Shown in pieces: positions 25,906-34,865 of a stretch of DNA of 64,000 nt. Below the pieces are notes generated by a model. The model had not been told where the DNA came from, did not search any database, and saw only the letters and a program-made list of their open reading frames with translations. Source of the stretch: Lysobacter_L cavernae (GTDB lineage Bacteria; Pseudomonadota; Gammaproteobacteria; Xanthomonadales; Xanthomonadaceae). The position numbers and the translations under genes were made by a program. The DNA lies in contig NZ_JBHRXK010000006.1 of NCBI RefSeq assembly GCF_042648505.1, positions 103,505 through 167,504 on the forward strand, given 5' to 3'. Each line of letters opens with the position of its first letter. Position 1 is the stretch's first letter.

Positions 25906-26648
25906 GGCAGCGTTTCTCCCAGATGGACGAAGCCGCCGTTCGCGCCGTCAGTGCCAAGCAGGGCCATGCTGACGCTGGTCTTGGCGCCAGTGGCCACGTC
26001 GATTTCGCCGTTGCCGGCGTTCATGTCGGTCTTGACGTAACCCGGGTGCACGGCGTTGACCTTGATCGACGTATCGCGCAACTCGTAGGCCAGGTGCACG
26101 GTCCACGAATTCACTGCGCTCTTCGACGCGTTGTAGGCCGGAATGTTCTTGAAGTCGTAGATCGGCGAGGCCGGATCGTTGTGCGCGGCCAACGAGGCGA
26201 GCAGGCTGGAAACGTTGACGATGCGCGCGGCCGGCGAGGCGTGCAGCAACGGCAGGAATGCCTGCGTCGTCGCCACCACACCGAACAAATTGGTGTCGAA
26301 GGTGTCACGCCAGACCTGCAGCGACTGCTGCGAGGGTTTCACCGCGGCGTGGTCCTCGGCGACGATGCCGGCGTTGTTGACCAGGATGTCGAGGCGGCCG
26401 TGCCTGCGCGCGACGTCGGCGGCCGCGGCCTCGATGCTGGCCGGTCGGGTGACATCGAGCTCGATCGCCTCGACCGGCAGGCCTTCGCTCTGCAGCTTCA
26501 GCGCGGCGTCGACCGCCTTGGCGCGATCGCGGCCGGCCAACAGGGTGTGCACGCCGGCCTGGGCGAGTTGGCGCACCGTCTCGAAGCCGATGCCGCGGGT
26601 GGCGCCGGTGACCAGCGCGACCTTGGAACCGTTGGAAGTGGGGGACAT
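25899..26648 (-). CDS. Classical SDR oxidoreductase
   Basis: The 249-residue enzyme has the Rossmann motif G15-ATRGIG, NNAG, a catalytic Ser region (IVNVSSLLASL) and Y-N-A-S-K near residue 172, so a complete classical short-chain dehydrogenase active site. An AGGTAA ribosome site precedes ATG 26648. It sits between the RND pump and the outer-membrane factor and overlaps the latter by 7 bases, so it is made with the pump. A reductase inside a MexEF-OprN-like operon recalls MexS, an oxidoreductase that controls that pump in Pseudomonas, but MexS belongs to a different dehydrogenase family. Substrate unknown; a reactive carbonyl or pump substrate is a guess. Confidence 0.9.
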   Translation of the reverse strand: MSPTSNGSKVALVTGATRGIGFETVRQLAQAGVHTLLAGRDRAKAVDAALKLQSEGLPVEAIELDVTRPASIEAAAADVARRHGRLDILVNNAGIVAEDHAAVKPSQQSLQVWRDTFDTNLFGVVATTQAFLPLLHASPAARIVNVSSLLASLAAHNDPASPIYDFKNIPAYNASKSAVNSWTVHLAYELRDTSIKVNAVHPGYVKTDMNAGNGEIDVATGAKTSVSMALLGTDGANGGFVHLGETLPW

Positions 26649-26671
26649 GGGATTACCTGTGTCTGGTGGGG

Positions 26672-26689
26672 GGCGGGCCATGGCCCGCC
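26672..26689. other. Perfect 18-base palindrome between pump and SDR genes
   Basis: GGCGGGCCATGGCCCGCC lies in the 61-base intercistronic gap and can form an RNA hairpin on the operon transcript. Confidence 0.6.
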
Positions 26690-26709
26690 GTGGGTTTGCG
26701 CAACCGGTC

Positions 26710-29700
26710 TCAGGCCTGGGCGACGTGCGTGTCCATGGTCGAGTGGCCGTGGCTGACCAGTGCGCGTCCCGACAGCTTGCGCAGGGCGACGTAGAACACC
26801 GGGGTCAGGAACAGGCCGAACAGGGTCACGCCGAGCATGCCGGCGAACACGGTGATGCCGGTGGCCGAACGTATTTCCGCACCGGCGCCGTGCGACAGCA
26901 CCAGCGGCACGGTGCCGGCGATGAACGCGATCGAGGTCATCACGATCGGGCGCAGGCGCAGGCGGCAGGCTTCCAGGGCGGATTCGATGATGCCCTTGCC
27001 CTGCATTTCCAGCTCGCGGGCGAACTCGACGATCAGGATCGCGTTCTTGCACGCCAGGCCCATCAGCACCACCAGGCCGACCTGCACGAACACGTTGTTG
27101 TCGCCGCCGGTCAGCCACACGCCGGCCAGCGCCGACAGCATGCACATCGGCACGATCAAGATCACCGCCAACGGCAGCGTCCAGCTTTCGTACAGCGCCG
27201 CCAGCACCAGGAAGGCAAGCAGGATGGCCAACGGGAACACGATCAGCGCGGCATTGCCCTGGCTGGCCTGCTGGTAGCTCAGGTCGGTCCATTCGATGTC
27301 CATGCCGTGCGGCAGCACCTTGGCGGCCACGTCCTTGACCACGTCCATGGCCTGCGCCGAGGACATCACGCGCGGATCGACGTCGCCGGCGATGTCCGCG
27401 GCCGGGTAGCCGTTGTAGCGCAGCACAGGATCGGGGCCGTAGGTCTGCTTGATGTTGACCATCGAGCCGATCGGCACCATTTCGCCGCGGTCGTTGCGGG
27501 TACGCAGGTTGGCAATGTCCTCGACGCCGTCGCGGAACGAACCGTCGGCCTGGGCGATCACCTGCCAGGTGCGGCCGAACTGGTTGAAGTCGTTGACGTA
27601 GGCCGAGCCCAGGTAGGTCTGCAGGGTGTCGAACAGTTCGGTCAGCGGCACGCCCTGGGCCTTGGCCTTGACGCGGTCGACTTCGGCGTCGAGCTGCGGC
27701 ACGTTGGCCTGGTAGGTGCTGTTGGCGTAGCCCATGCCCGGGGTCTGCATGACCGTGCCCTGGAACGCGCTGACCGCGTTCTGCAAGGCGCCGTACCCGA
27801 GGTTGTTGCGGTCCTCGATGAACATCTGATAGCCGGCGCCGTTGCCCAGGCCGAGGATCGGCGGCGGCATCAGGGCAAAGGTGAAACCTTCCTGGAAGCC
27901 ACCGATCTTCTGGTTGAGCTCGGCGGTGATCTCCGCCGCGCTGCGGCTGCGCTCGCTGAACGGCTTGAGCGGCAGGAACGCCACGCCGGTATTGGGCGTG
28001 TTGGTGAACTGCACCGCGTTCAGGCCGGGGAAGGCGATCGAATGCTCGACGCCCTCGATCTGCATCGCGACGTCGGTGACCTTCTTCAGCAAGGCATCGG
28101 TACGCGCGATCGACGCACCTTCCGGCAGCTTCACCGCCGCGATCAGGTACAGCTTGTCCTGCAGCGGGATGAAGCCGGCCGGCACGACCTTGAACATCAG
28201 GCCGGTCGCGAGCAGCAGCACCGCATACACCGCGAACACCGCACCGCGCTTGCCCAGCGTGCGCGATACCGCGCCCTGGTACTTCTGCGAGCTGGACGCG
28301 AAGAAGCGGTTGAACGGGCGGAACAGCCAGCCGAATGCACGGTCGATCAGGCGCGACGGCGCATCCTTGGCCGCGCCGTGCGGCTTGAGCAGACGCGCGG
28401 CCAGGGCCGGCGACAGGGTCAGCGAGTTGATCGCCGAGATCACCGTCGAGATGGCGATGGTGACGGCGAACTGCTTGTAGAACTGGCCGGTCACGCCGGA
28501 CAGGAACGCCATTGGCACGAACACCGCGCACAGCACCAGCGCGATCGCGACGATCGGGCCGGACACTTCCTTCATCGCCTGGTGCGCCGCCGCGAGCGGG
28601 GTCAGGCCTTCCTCGATATTGCGCTCGACGTTTTCCACCACCACGATCGCGTCGTCTACCACTATCCCGATCGCCAGCACCAGGCCGAACAGGGTCAGGG
28701 TGTTGATCGAAAAACCGAGCAGGTACAAAGCAGCGAAGGTGCCGACCACCGAGACCGGGACGGCGATCAGCGGGATGATCGAGGCACGCCAGGTCTGCAG
28801 GAACAGGATCACCACCAGCACCACCAGCGCGATCGCTTCCAGCAGGGTCGTGACCACGGCCTTGATCGAGTCGCGTACGAAGATGGTGGTGTCGTAGACC
28901 GCTTCGTACTTGATGCCGTCCGGGAAGCTCTTGGACAGGCGATCCATGTTGGCGATGACCTGCTCCTGGATCTCCAGCGCGTTGGCGCCCGGCGACTGGA
29001 AGATGCCGATGCCGACCGCGTTCTTGCCGTCGAGCTGCGAACGCAGGCTGTAATCACCGGCACCCAGTTCCAGGCGGGCGACGTCGGACAGGCGCACGAT
29101 CTCGCCATCGGCGCCACTCTTGACCACGATGTTGCCGAACTCCTCCTCGCTCTGCAGGCGGCCCTTGGCGTTGATCAGGGTGAGGAAGTCGCTGTTGGGC
29201 ATGGGCTCGGCACCGATCTGGCCGGCCGAGACCTGCACGTTCTGCTCGCGCATGGCACGCAGCACGTCGCCGGCGGTCAGGCCGCGCGAGGCGACCTTGT
29301 CCGGGTCCAGCCACACGCGCATGGCGTAGTCGCCGCCGCCGAAGATCTGCGCATCGCCGACGCCCTGCAGGCGCGCCAATGAATCCTTGACGTGCAGACG
29401 GGCGTAGTTGCGCAGGTACAGCGTGTCGTACTTGCCGTTCGGCGAGGTCAGGTGCACCACCATCAGGAACACCGGTGACTGCTTCTGCGTGGTCACGCCC
29501 TGCCGGCGCACGTCCTCCGGCAATCGCGCCAGCGCCTGGCTGACGCGGTTCTGCACGCGCACCGCCGCGTCGTCCGGATCGGTGCCCGGGCGGAAGGTGA
29601 CGGTGATCGCCAGCACGCCGTCGGAACCGGCGACCGACTTGATGTACATCATGTCCTCGACGCCGTTGATCGCTTCTTCCAGCGGCGTGGCCACGGTTTC

Positions 29701-29880
29701 GGCGATCACCTTGGGGTTGGCGCCGGGATAGACCGTGCGCACCATCACCGACGGCGGCACGACCTCGGGGTATTCGCTGATCGGCAGGATGGGTATCGCG
29801 ATCAGGCCGGCGGCGAAGATCACGATCGACAGCACCGCGGCGAAGATCGGTCGATCGATGAAGAACCTGGAAAAGTCCAT
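26710..29880 (-). CDS. RND multidrug efflux permease, MexF-like (HAE1 family)
   Basis: The 1056-residue inner-membrane pump exchanges protons for drugs. The start MDFSRFFIDRPIFAAVLSIV and following text (EYPEVVPPSVMVRTVYPGAN, INGVEDMMYIKSVAGSDG, NVQVSAGQIGAEPMPNSDF) read very close to Pseudomonas MexF. The proton-relay aspartates lie in GIVVDDAIVVVENVERN of segment 4. Length is that of a full trimeric RND pump with 12 membrane segments and two periplasmic loops. It follows the adaptor gene after 113 bases that hold two hairpins. MexF-type pumps export chloramphenicol, quinolones and quorum-sensing precursors; the substrate here is inferred only from similarity. Confidence 0.95.
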   Translation of the reverse strand: MDFSRFFIDRPIFAAVLSIVIFAAGLIAIPILPISEYPEVVPPSVMVRTVYPGANPKVIAETVATPLEEAINGVEDMMYIKSVAGSDGVLAITVTFRPGTDPDDAAVRVQNRVSQALARLPEDVRRQGVTTQKQSPVFLMVVHLTSPNGKYDTLYLRNYARLHVKDSLARLQGVGDAQIFGGGDYAMRVWLDPDKVASRGLTAGDVLRAMREQNVQVSAGQIGAEPMPNSDFLTLINAKGRLQSEEEFGNIVVKSGADGEIVRLSDVARLELGAGDYSLRSQLDGKNAVGIGIFQSPGANALEIQEQVIANMDRLSKSFPDGIKYEAVYDTTIFVRDSIKAVVTTLLEAIALVVLVVILFLQTWRASIIPLIAVPVSVVGTFAALYLLGFSINTLTLFGLVLAIGIVVDDAIVVVENVERNIEEGLTPLAAAHQAMKEVSGPIVAIALVLCAVFVPMAFLSGVTGQFYKQFAVTIAISTVISAINSLTLSPALAARLLKPHGAAKDAPSRLIDRAFGWLFRPFNRFFASSSQKYQGAVSRTLGKRGAVFAVYAVLLLATGLMFKVVPAGFIPLQDKLYLIAAVKLPEGASIARTDALLKKVTDVAMQIEGVEHSIAFPGLNAVQFTNTPNTGVAFLPLKPFSERSRSAAEITAELNQKIGGFQEGFTFALMPPPILGLGNGAGYQMFIEDRNNLGYGALQNAVSAFQGTVMQTPGMGYANSTYQANVPQLDAEVDRVKAKAQGVPLTELFDTLQTYLGSAYVNDFNQFGRTWQVIAQADGSFRDGVEDIANLRTRNDRGEMVPIGSMVNIKQTYGPDPVLRYNGYPAADIAGDVDPRVMSSAQAMDVVKDVAAKVLPHGMDIEWTDLSYQQASQGNAALIVFPLAILLAFLVLAALYESWTLPLAVILIVPMCMLSALAGVWLTGGDNNVFVQVGLVVLMGLACKNAILIVEFARELEMQGKGIIESALEACRLRLRPIVMTSIAFIAGTVPLVLSHGAGAEIRSATGITVFAGMLGVTLFGLFLTPVFYVALRKLSGRALVSHGHSTMDTHVAQA

Positions 29881-29893
29881 GGTGTGTTCCTTG

Positions 29894-29941
29894 TGCGGCC
29901 CGCAGGCCGCATGAGTCCTGGCCTCCGCCGCCCGGCGGAGG
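29894..29941 (-). other. Two intercistronic hairpins between adaptor and pump genes
   Basis: TGCGGCC-CGCA-GGCCGCA (29894-29911) and CCTCCGCCG-CC-CGGCGGAGG (29922-29941) lie within the 113-base gap. There is no T-run, so they look like RNA stability or attenuation elements, not terminators. Confidence 0.55.
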
Positions 29942-29993
29942 TGTTGGGTCTGGCGAGTTGTCGCGTGAACGGTTCAGTCCACGCGTCGCGGCC

Positions 29994-31196
29994 TTAGTGC
30001 ATCGCGACCTGCGGTGCCGGTGCCGGCGCACCCATCGCGATCTGCTTTGGCGCCACCGGCATGCCGGGCATGAACACCTTCTGCACGCCGTGCACGATCA
30101 CCTTGTCGGTCGGCGTCAAGCCCGAGCTGACCACGCGCAGGCCGTCGATCATCCGGCCGAGCACGACGTCCTTGCGCAGCGCGGTGTTCTTCGGGCCGAG
30201 CACGTACACGTACTTGCGGTCCTGGTCGGTGAGCACGGCCTTGTCATCGATCAGGCTGGCCTTGAACTGGCCGCTGCCCTCGATCTGCACGCGTGCGAAC
30301 AGGCCCGGGGTGAACACCCGGTCCGGGTTGCGCAGCACCGCGCGCGCGCGGATGGTGCCGGTGGTCGGGTCGACCTGGTTGTCGACGAAATCGACCGTGC
30401 CCTCGTGCGGGTAGCCCTGCTCGTTGGCCAGGCCGATGCGCACCGGGTTGCTGGTGCGGGTGCGCTCGCCCTTGCGCGCCAACTCCTGGTAACGCAGGAA
30501 GCTGCGCTCGTCGCTCTCGAAGTACACGTGCACCGGGTCCAGCGAGACCAGCGTGGTCAGCAGGCTCGTGTCGGCCTGGGCGAGGTTGCCCTCGGTGACC
30601 AGGGCGCGGCCGATGCGTCCGGAGATCGGCGCCCGCACCTGGGTGAACTGCAGGTCGAGCTGGGCGTTGGCGACCGCGGCTTGCGCGGCATGCACCGCGG
30701 CGTTGCCCTGGGTGGTGGCGGCGCGGCGGGTCTCGAACTCCTCGCGCGAAATCGCCTTGGCCTCGACCAGCGCCTGCGCGCGCACGTCCTGGGTCTGCGC
30801 CAGGCGCGCTTCGGCGCGGGCGCGCTCGAGTTCGGCCTGGGCCTGGGCCAGTTGCGCCTTGTAGCGACGCTGGTCGATCACGAACAGCAGGTCGCCCTTG
30901 TTCACTTCCTGGCCTTCCTGGTAGGCGACGCGCTCGACGTAGCCGGACACGCGCGGACGCAGTTCGACGGTCTCGATCGCGCTGACGCGACCGGTGAAGT
31001 CGTCCCACTGCCGCACCTCCTTCGACAGCACGGTGGCGACGCTGACCTCCGGCGCCGGCATCGCCGCAGTGGGCTCGGCCTGGCTGCTGCACGCGGTCGC
31101 GATGGCCGCGACCAGCAGGCTCGCCGCGAGGGCGAGGACGGGAATTCCGCGGTATCCGGTGTGGGCGGCGCGGTCCATTGCTTTGCGGGAAGTCAT
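29994..31196 (-). CDS. RND efflux periplasmic adaptor (MexE-like)
   Basis: The 400-residue membrane-fusion protein begins with a lipoprotein signal (AIATAC36). The mature part has the lipoyl/barrel-sandwich halves (RVSGYVERVAYQEGQEVNKG and FTQVRAPISGRIGRALVTEG) flanking an alpha-hairpin (AQLAQAQAELERARAEARLA), then beta-barrel and membrane-proximal domains. It links the inner-membrane pump to the outer-membrane channel. Its start overlaps the stop of the upstream SDR-like gene (ATGA at 31193-31196). No good ribosome site is visible, so translation is probably coupled. Confidence 0.93.
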   Translation of the reverse strand: MTSRKAMDRAAHTGYRGIPVLALAASLLVAAIATACSSQAEPTAAMPAPEVSVATVLSKEVRQWDDFTGRVSAIETVELRPRVSGYVERVAYQEGQEVNKGDLLFVIDQRRYKAQLAQAQAELERARAEARLAQTQDVRAQALVEAKAISREEFETRRAATTQGNAAVHAAQAAVANAQLDLQFTQVRAPISGRIGRALVTEGNLAQADTSLLTTLVSLDPVHVYFESDERSFLRYQELARKGERTRTSNPVRIGLANEQGYPHEGTVDFVDNQVDPTTGTIRARAVLRNPDRVFTPGLFARVQIEGSGQFKASLIDDKAVLTDQDRKYVYVLGPKNTALRKDVVLGRMIDGLRVVSSGLTPTDKVIVHGVQKVFMPGMPVAPKQIAMGAPAPAPQVAMH

Positions 31197-32197
31197 TGGG
31201 GGGAGGGTTCCTGGTTGCGGTTCGGAGAGATCAGGTTCTTGAGCAGGGTGCGCGCATCCTGCAGACAGCGTGTTGGCAGCAGACTCGTCGGGTCGTGCGG
31301 CGACGCGACGCCGGTATCGACGGGTGCCGTCGTCGCGGATTCGACGGTGGCCTGTGAATGCGTCGATCCAGCGGCTCCGGATTCGACAGGCATGGACTCG
31401 ACAAACATGGATTCGACAGGCACCGGTTCGCCCGTGGCGGCAACGGCATCGTGGTCACGCGTCGATGACAACCATGGCGGCGGCGTGTAGCGCACCACGG
31501 CGCGGGCCGGCTCGCTGGACGCGGACTGTTCGATCAGCGCCAATGCGCGCTGGCCGACCGCGAGCGCGCTCGGCCACTGCGGGCAGGCGTGCGCGCGGTT
31601 GCGCTCGGTGCAGACCGGGCTGTCGATCGCGAGCAACTGCACCCGCACCGACAGCGTGCGCGCCTCGTCGTGCAGCACGCGCGCCAGCATGCGCAGCGCC
31701 GCCTCGCCGATCGAGCGGTGGCCGTAACCGGCCCACGGGTGCTCGCTGCCGGGGCCGCCGATCAGCACGTAGCTGCCGCCGCGGTCGGCCTGCGCCAGCA
31801 GCGGCAGCAGATGACGCGCGGCGGCCAGGTGCGGCAACAGGTCTTCGTCGAGCTTGCGGCGCAGGAACGCGGCGGGGTGGTCGAGCAGGCGACCGCGCTC
31901 GGTGCTGCCGCACACCGCCGCGACCACGCCGGCCAGCGGCCGGCCGAGCTTGCGCAGCGCGCGGGCGAGCTTGGCGCCCTCGGCGTCGCTGGCGACCGAG
32001 CCGGCGAGAACGGTGATATCGGCATCGCCGTAGGCGGCGCGCAGCGCCTTGAGCTCGCCCAGTTCGCGCGCCACCGCGATCACCGGCCGGCCCGCGGCGA
32101 CCGCAGCGGCGACCACGCCGCGGCCGACGCTGCCGGTGGCGCCGAGGACGACGACCGGCACCCGGGTCAGCGCAGCCTTCGCGCCACTCGGGGTCAT
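31193..32197 (-). CDS. Atypical SDR / NAD(P)-binding protein with repeat-rich tail
   Basis: The 334-residue protein has an N-terminal Rossmann motif (VVVLGATGSVGRGVV) and an SDR-like core to about residue 240. The expected Y-x3-K is not intact: the tyrosine lies in AGYGHRSIGEAAL and the lysine position is Ser. The C-terminal ~80 residues are low-complexity, with short repeats around VESMFVESMPVES and ATVES. It overlaps both neighbours by ATGA, so it belongs to the pump operon. It may bind a dinucleotide without classical dehydrogenase activity. Function unknown. Confidence 0.75.
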   Translation of the reverse strand: MTPSGAKAALTRVPVVVLGATGSVGRGVVAAAVAAGRPVIAVARELGELKALRAAYGDADITVLAGSVASDAEGAKLARALRKLGRPLAGVVAAVCGSTERGRLLDHPAAFLRRKLDEDLLPHLAAARHLLPLLAQADRGGSYVLIGGPGSEHPWAGYGHRSIGEAALRMLARVLHDEARTLSVRVQLLAIDSPVCTERNRAHACPQWPSALAVGQRALALIEQSASSEPARAVVRYTPPPWLSSTRDHDAVAATGEPVPVESMFVESMPVESGAAGSTHSQATVESATTAPVDTGVASPHDPTSLLPTRCLQDARTLLKNLISPNRNQEPSPQ

Positions 32198-32463
32198 TGT
32201 CCCGTTCCCGGGATTTTTTCTCCCAGCAGCGGGACGGTCTCGTGGCGCGTCCAATGCGTCAGCAGCGCCCCCACCACCGGCAGCAGCAGCATCGCGCCGG
32301 GCAGCGCCAGGATGAAGGCCAGCACCCAGGCGAGCAGCCAGAACTCGCCCGAACCGGCCGCAAGGCCTTGACGGAACACGACCACCGCCAGCCCGACCAG
32401 GGCCGACAAGGCGATCAGCATCAGCGGCAGGAAAGCGTAACGGGCTTGGCGGGGGGTCAACAT
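32194..32463 (-). CDS. Small two-helix membrane protein, DUF2798-like
   Basis: The 89-residue protein is nearly all membrane: segments at about residues 10-30 (LPLMLIALSALVGLAVVVF) and 40-68. The AWVLAFILALPGAMLLLPVV pattern is that of DUF2798 proteins. ATG 32463 is preferred; an upstream in-frame GTG would add a proline-rich stretch. It overlaps the atypical SDR gene by ATGA and is the first gene of the efflux operon. Function unknown. Confidence 0.68.
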   Translation of the reverse strand: MLTPRQARYAFLPLMLIALSALVGLAVVVFRQGLAAGSGEFWLLAWVLAFILALPGAMLLLPVVGALLTHWTRHETVPLLGEKIPGTGQ

Positions 32464-32731
32464 GGCAACGGCCGGTGGGGGAGGCTGCGGCACAGACTAG
32501 GCCCACGACCGGCACTTGATTAGCCGGCAATTCAGGGAATAATTGTCCCGAAGACGGGCTAATGCCCTTCTGCCTCGCAAACCGCCCGGTCACTCGCTCC
32601 ATCCCCGCCGTCATTCCCGGCGCTGCGGGGGATCCGCTTTCCGCTGCACCCGGCCTACCGAACCAGCAGATCAATCCCTACTGCGTTCGCATGAAATCCC
32701 TCCCGTCCGCCAGCCCCCAGGAGCCTCCCCC
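32464..32731. promoter_or_regulatory. Divergent promoter region with LysR-type operator candidate
   Basis: The 268 bases between the efflux operon and the LysR gene hold an inverted repeat ATTAGCC (32519-32525)/GGCTAAT (32557-32563) enclosing a second dyad GGGAATAATTGTCCC (32535-32549). This AT-rich dyad in GC-rich DNA is a good LysR operator candidate. A degenerate REP-like copy (CGTCATTCCCGGCGCTGCGG) lies at 32610-32629. No gene is seen. Confidence 0.5.
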
Positions 32732-33823
32732 ATGGCCCGCGATCTCAACGACACCCTGGTTTTCGTCAAGGTGGTCGAGCACGGCAGCTTCATCTCCGCG
32801 GCACGCGCGTTGCGCCTGCCCAAGACCACGGTCAGCCGCAAGGTGCAGGACCTGGAAACGCGCCTCGGCGCACAGCTGCTGCATCGCACGACGCGCAAGC
32901 TCGGCCTCACCGAGGCCGGCAACATCTACTTCGAACACTGCCAGCGCATCGCCCGCGAACTCGACGAGGCCGAGAGCGCGGTCGGCCAGTTGCAGGGCGG
33001 CCCGCGCGGCTGGCTGCGTTTCACCGCGCCCTACTCGGTCGGCATCACCTGGATCGCGCCGCTGCTCGGCGAGTTCCACGCGCGCCACCCGGAAGTGCGC
33101 GTGGAGATGGTGCTGACCAACGAGCCGCTCGACATCATCGACAAGGAGATCGACGTCGCCCTGCGCGTCGGCAGCCTGCCCGACTCCAACCTGGTCGCGC
33201 GCAAGCTCGCCACCTTCCGCACCCAGGTCTACGCCAGTCCCAACTACATCGCCCGCCACGGCGAGCCGCTGCACCCGGATGACCTCGAGCACCACCGCAC
33301 CCTGGCGATGCCGAAGTCGCGCCGCAACGGCCAGTACCACTGGACGCTCAGCGACGGCACGCGCAGCACCGACTACCGCATCGACCCGGTGCTGGTCGCC
33401 AACGACCCGGCGCCGCTCAGCGATGCGCTGTTGTGCGGCGAGGGCCTGATGCTGGCCAGCGACGTCACCGTCAAGGCGTATGCCGAGCAGGGTTACGTGC
33501 AGCGCGTGCTGGCCGGCTGGACTGGGCCGGAGTACGAGTTCAACGCGGTGTTCCCGCGCGGCCGCGTGCAGTCGCCGAAGGTGCGCGCGTTCGTCGACTT
33601 CCTGGTCGAACGCCTCAACTTCGACGCCGACTACATGCAGGTGCTGTGCCCGAACGTGCGCTCGCGCTACGAGGCCGCCAGCAAGGCCTCGGCGGATGCC
33701 ATCAGCGCCGAACTGGCCAAGGTCGCCGGACCGCCGGCGACGACGAAGAAGGCCAGGTCCAAAGCGCCGCTCGAAGCCGTTGCCGCCGACACGCACGGCA
33801 GTGAGGACGCGGAACTGGTGTAA
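32732..33823 (+). CDS. LysR-family transcriptional regulator
   Basis: The 363-residue protein has the N-terminal winged helix-turn-helix (FVKVVEHGSFISAARALRLP, then KTTVSRKVQDLETRLGAQLL) and a substrate-binding domain from about residue 92. AGGAGCC precedes ATG 32732. The C-terminal ~50 residues (after residue 310) are an Ala/Lys-rich extension not usual for the family. It is transcribed away from the efflux operon, the classical placement of a LysR activator of that operon, as MexT is for mexEF-oprN; sequence alone does not make it a MexT orthologue. The effector is unknown. Confidence 0.93.
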   Translation: MARDLNDTLVFVKVVEHGSFISAARALRLPKTTVSRKVQDLETRLGAQLLHRTTRKLGLTEAGNIYFEHCQRIARELDEAESAVGQLQGGPRGWLRFTAPYSVGITWIAPLLGEFHARHPEVRVEMVLTNEPLDIIDKEIDVALRVGSLPDSNLVARKLATFRTQVYASPNYIARHGEPLHPDDLEHHRTLAMPKSRRNGQYHWTLSDGTRSTDYRIDPVLVANDPAPLSDALLCGEGLMLASDVTVKAYAEQGYVQRVLAGWTGPEYEFNAVFPRGRVQSPKVRAFVDFLVERLNFDADYMQVLCPNVRSRYEAASKASADAISAELAKVAGPPATTKKARSKAPLEAVAADTHGSEDAELV

Positions 33824-33877
33824 CCGCTGCCGTTGCGCGTCCGCGTTTTCCGTACCGGCGCGCGCGGGCAGCGCGCC

Positions 33878-34732
33878 TCAGAGCACGCCCGGAATTCTGA
33901 TCGCCAGCGCGGCCGCCTCGGCCGCGCAATCGCCCGCGGGTTGAGCCGCGCGCGCCTGCAGCGCTTCGACCTCGCCGCGGGCGGCCGCGAGGTCGGCACG
34001 GAACGTCGCATCGGCCTGCAGCCTGGCGACGGCGCCGGCCGCCACCGCCCGCCCTTCCAGCACATCGCTTTGCCAGTGCGCATTGCAGACCAACCGGCTC
34101 TCGCCAAAGCTGCGGCCGCGGGCGAGCAGCGGGTTGGCACGCGCCGGCTGCAACTGGGTGAGCACCAGCGCCCAGGCCCAGCCGATCGCGGTGTGGCCCG
34201 AAGGATACGAGCCGTCCTTGCGCAACGCCGCCTCATCCGCCGGCGCGCAGGTCGATTCACGGTAATGCACGAACGGCCGCACCCGCTGATAGTGGTTCTT
34301 CGCGCTGTAGGTGGCCAACCCGGCATCGACCATCGTCCGCTGCAGCAGCAGGTACAGCCGCGGCGAATCCTGCGGGCTGATCGGAACCCCCAGCGCGCAA
34401 GCGAACGCGCCGGCCGCGTGCGCAGGGTGCAGGTCCGCATCGCTGGTCGCCAGGGCGTAGCGCGCGGTGCCGCGCAACTTCCGCGCGGCGCGGCTGATCG
34501 CCTGATCCTGCCGGAAAGCAGCGGAGCCTTCGGCCGGTGGCGGAGGCAGCAGCACCAGGCTGTCGGGCAGGTCCTTTCCGAGGTAACCGGCCGGCACGCC
34601 CGGACGCAGCTCGGGCACGGGGGTGGGCGCCGCGCGATCGGGCGATGGGGCCGAGGCGCAGCCTGCCATCAGCGCGCTGCACAGGGACGCGACGATGGCG
34701 AGCCGCAGGCGCGGCGCGGAGTACGCGGGCAT
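33878..34732 (-). CDS. Class A acid phosphatase (PAP2), lipoprotein
   Basis: The 284-residue protein has a lipoprotein signal (SALMAGC25) and the three-part PAP2 phosphatase signature: KNHYQRVRPF, YPSGHTAIGW and ESRLVCNAHWQSDV, with the nucleophilic His in the last block. This spacing is that of PhoN/PhoC class A non-specific acid phosphatases, which hydrolyse phosphomonoesters in the periplasm. AGGAG precedes ATG 34732. It is convergent with the LysR gene across 54 bases and downstream of nothing obvious on its strand. Confidence 0.92.
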   Translation of the reverse strand: MPAYSAPRLRLAIVASLCSALMAGCASAPSPDRAAPTPVPELRPGVPAGYLGKDLPDSLVLLPPPPAEGSAAFRQDQAISRAARKLRGTARYALATSDADLHPAHAAGAFACALGVPISPQDSPRLYLLLQRTMVDAGLATYSAKNHYQRVRPFVHYRESTCAPADEAALRKDGSYPSGHTAIGWAWALVLTQLQPARANPLLARGRSFGESRLVCNAHWQSDVLEGRAVAAGAVARLQADATFRADLAAARGEVEALQARAAQPAGDCAAEAAALAIRIPGVL

Positions 34733-34865
34733 TCGACGCTCCTGTGCGTGTGGCGGGCTACGGGCCGTAGCGCGGGGCACGATTCGGGACTGTGCTCACC
34801 AGGCCATCAAACCGCCGTGAACAAGCTCCGCGAGTGCAGGCGCTGCAGGCGCAGCCGGCGCCGGC

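Noticed and set aside
26179..29382. A 1067-codon plus-strand frame opposite the RND pump
   Set aside because: The pump on the other strand is unmistakable and this frame has no recognisable domain.
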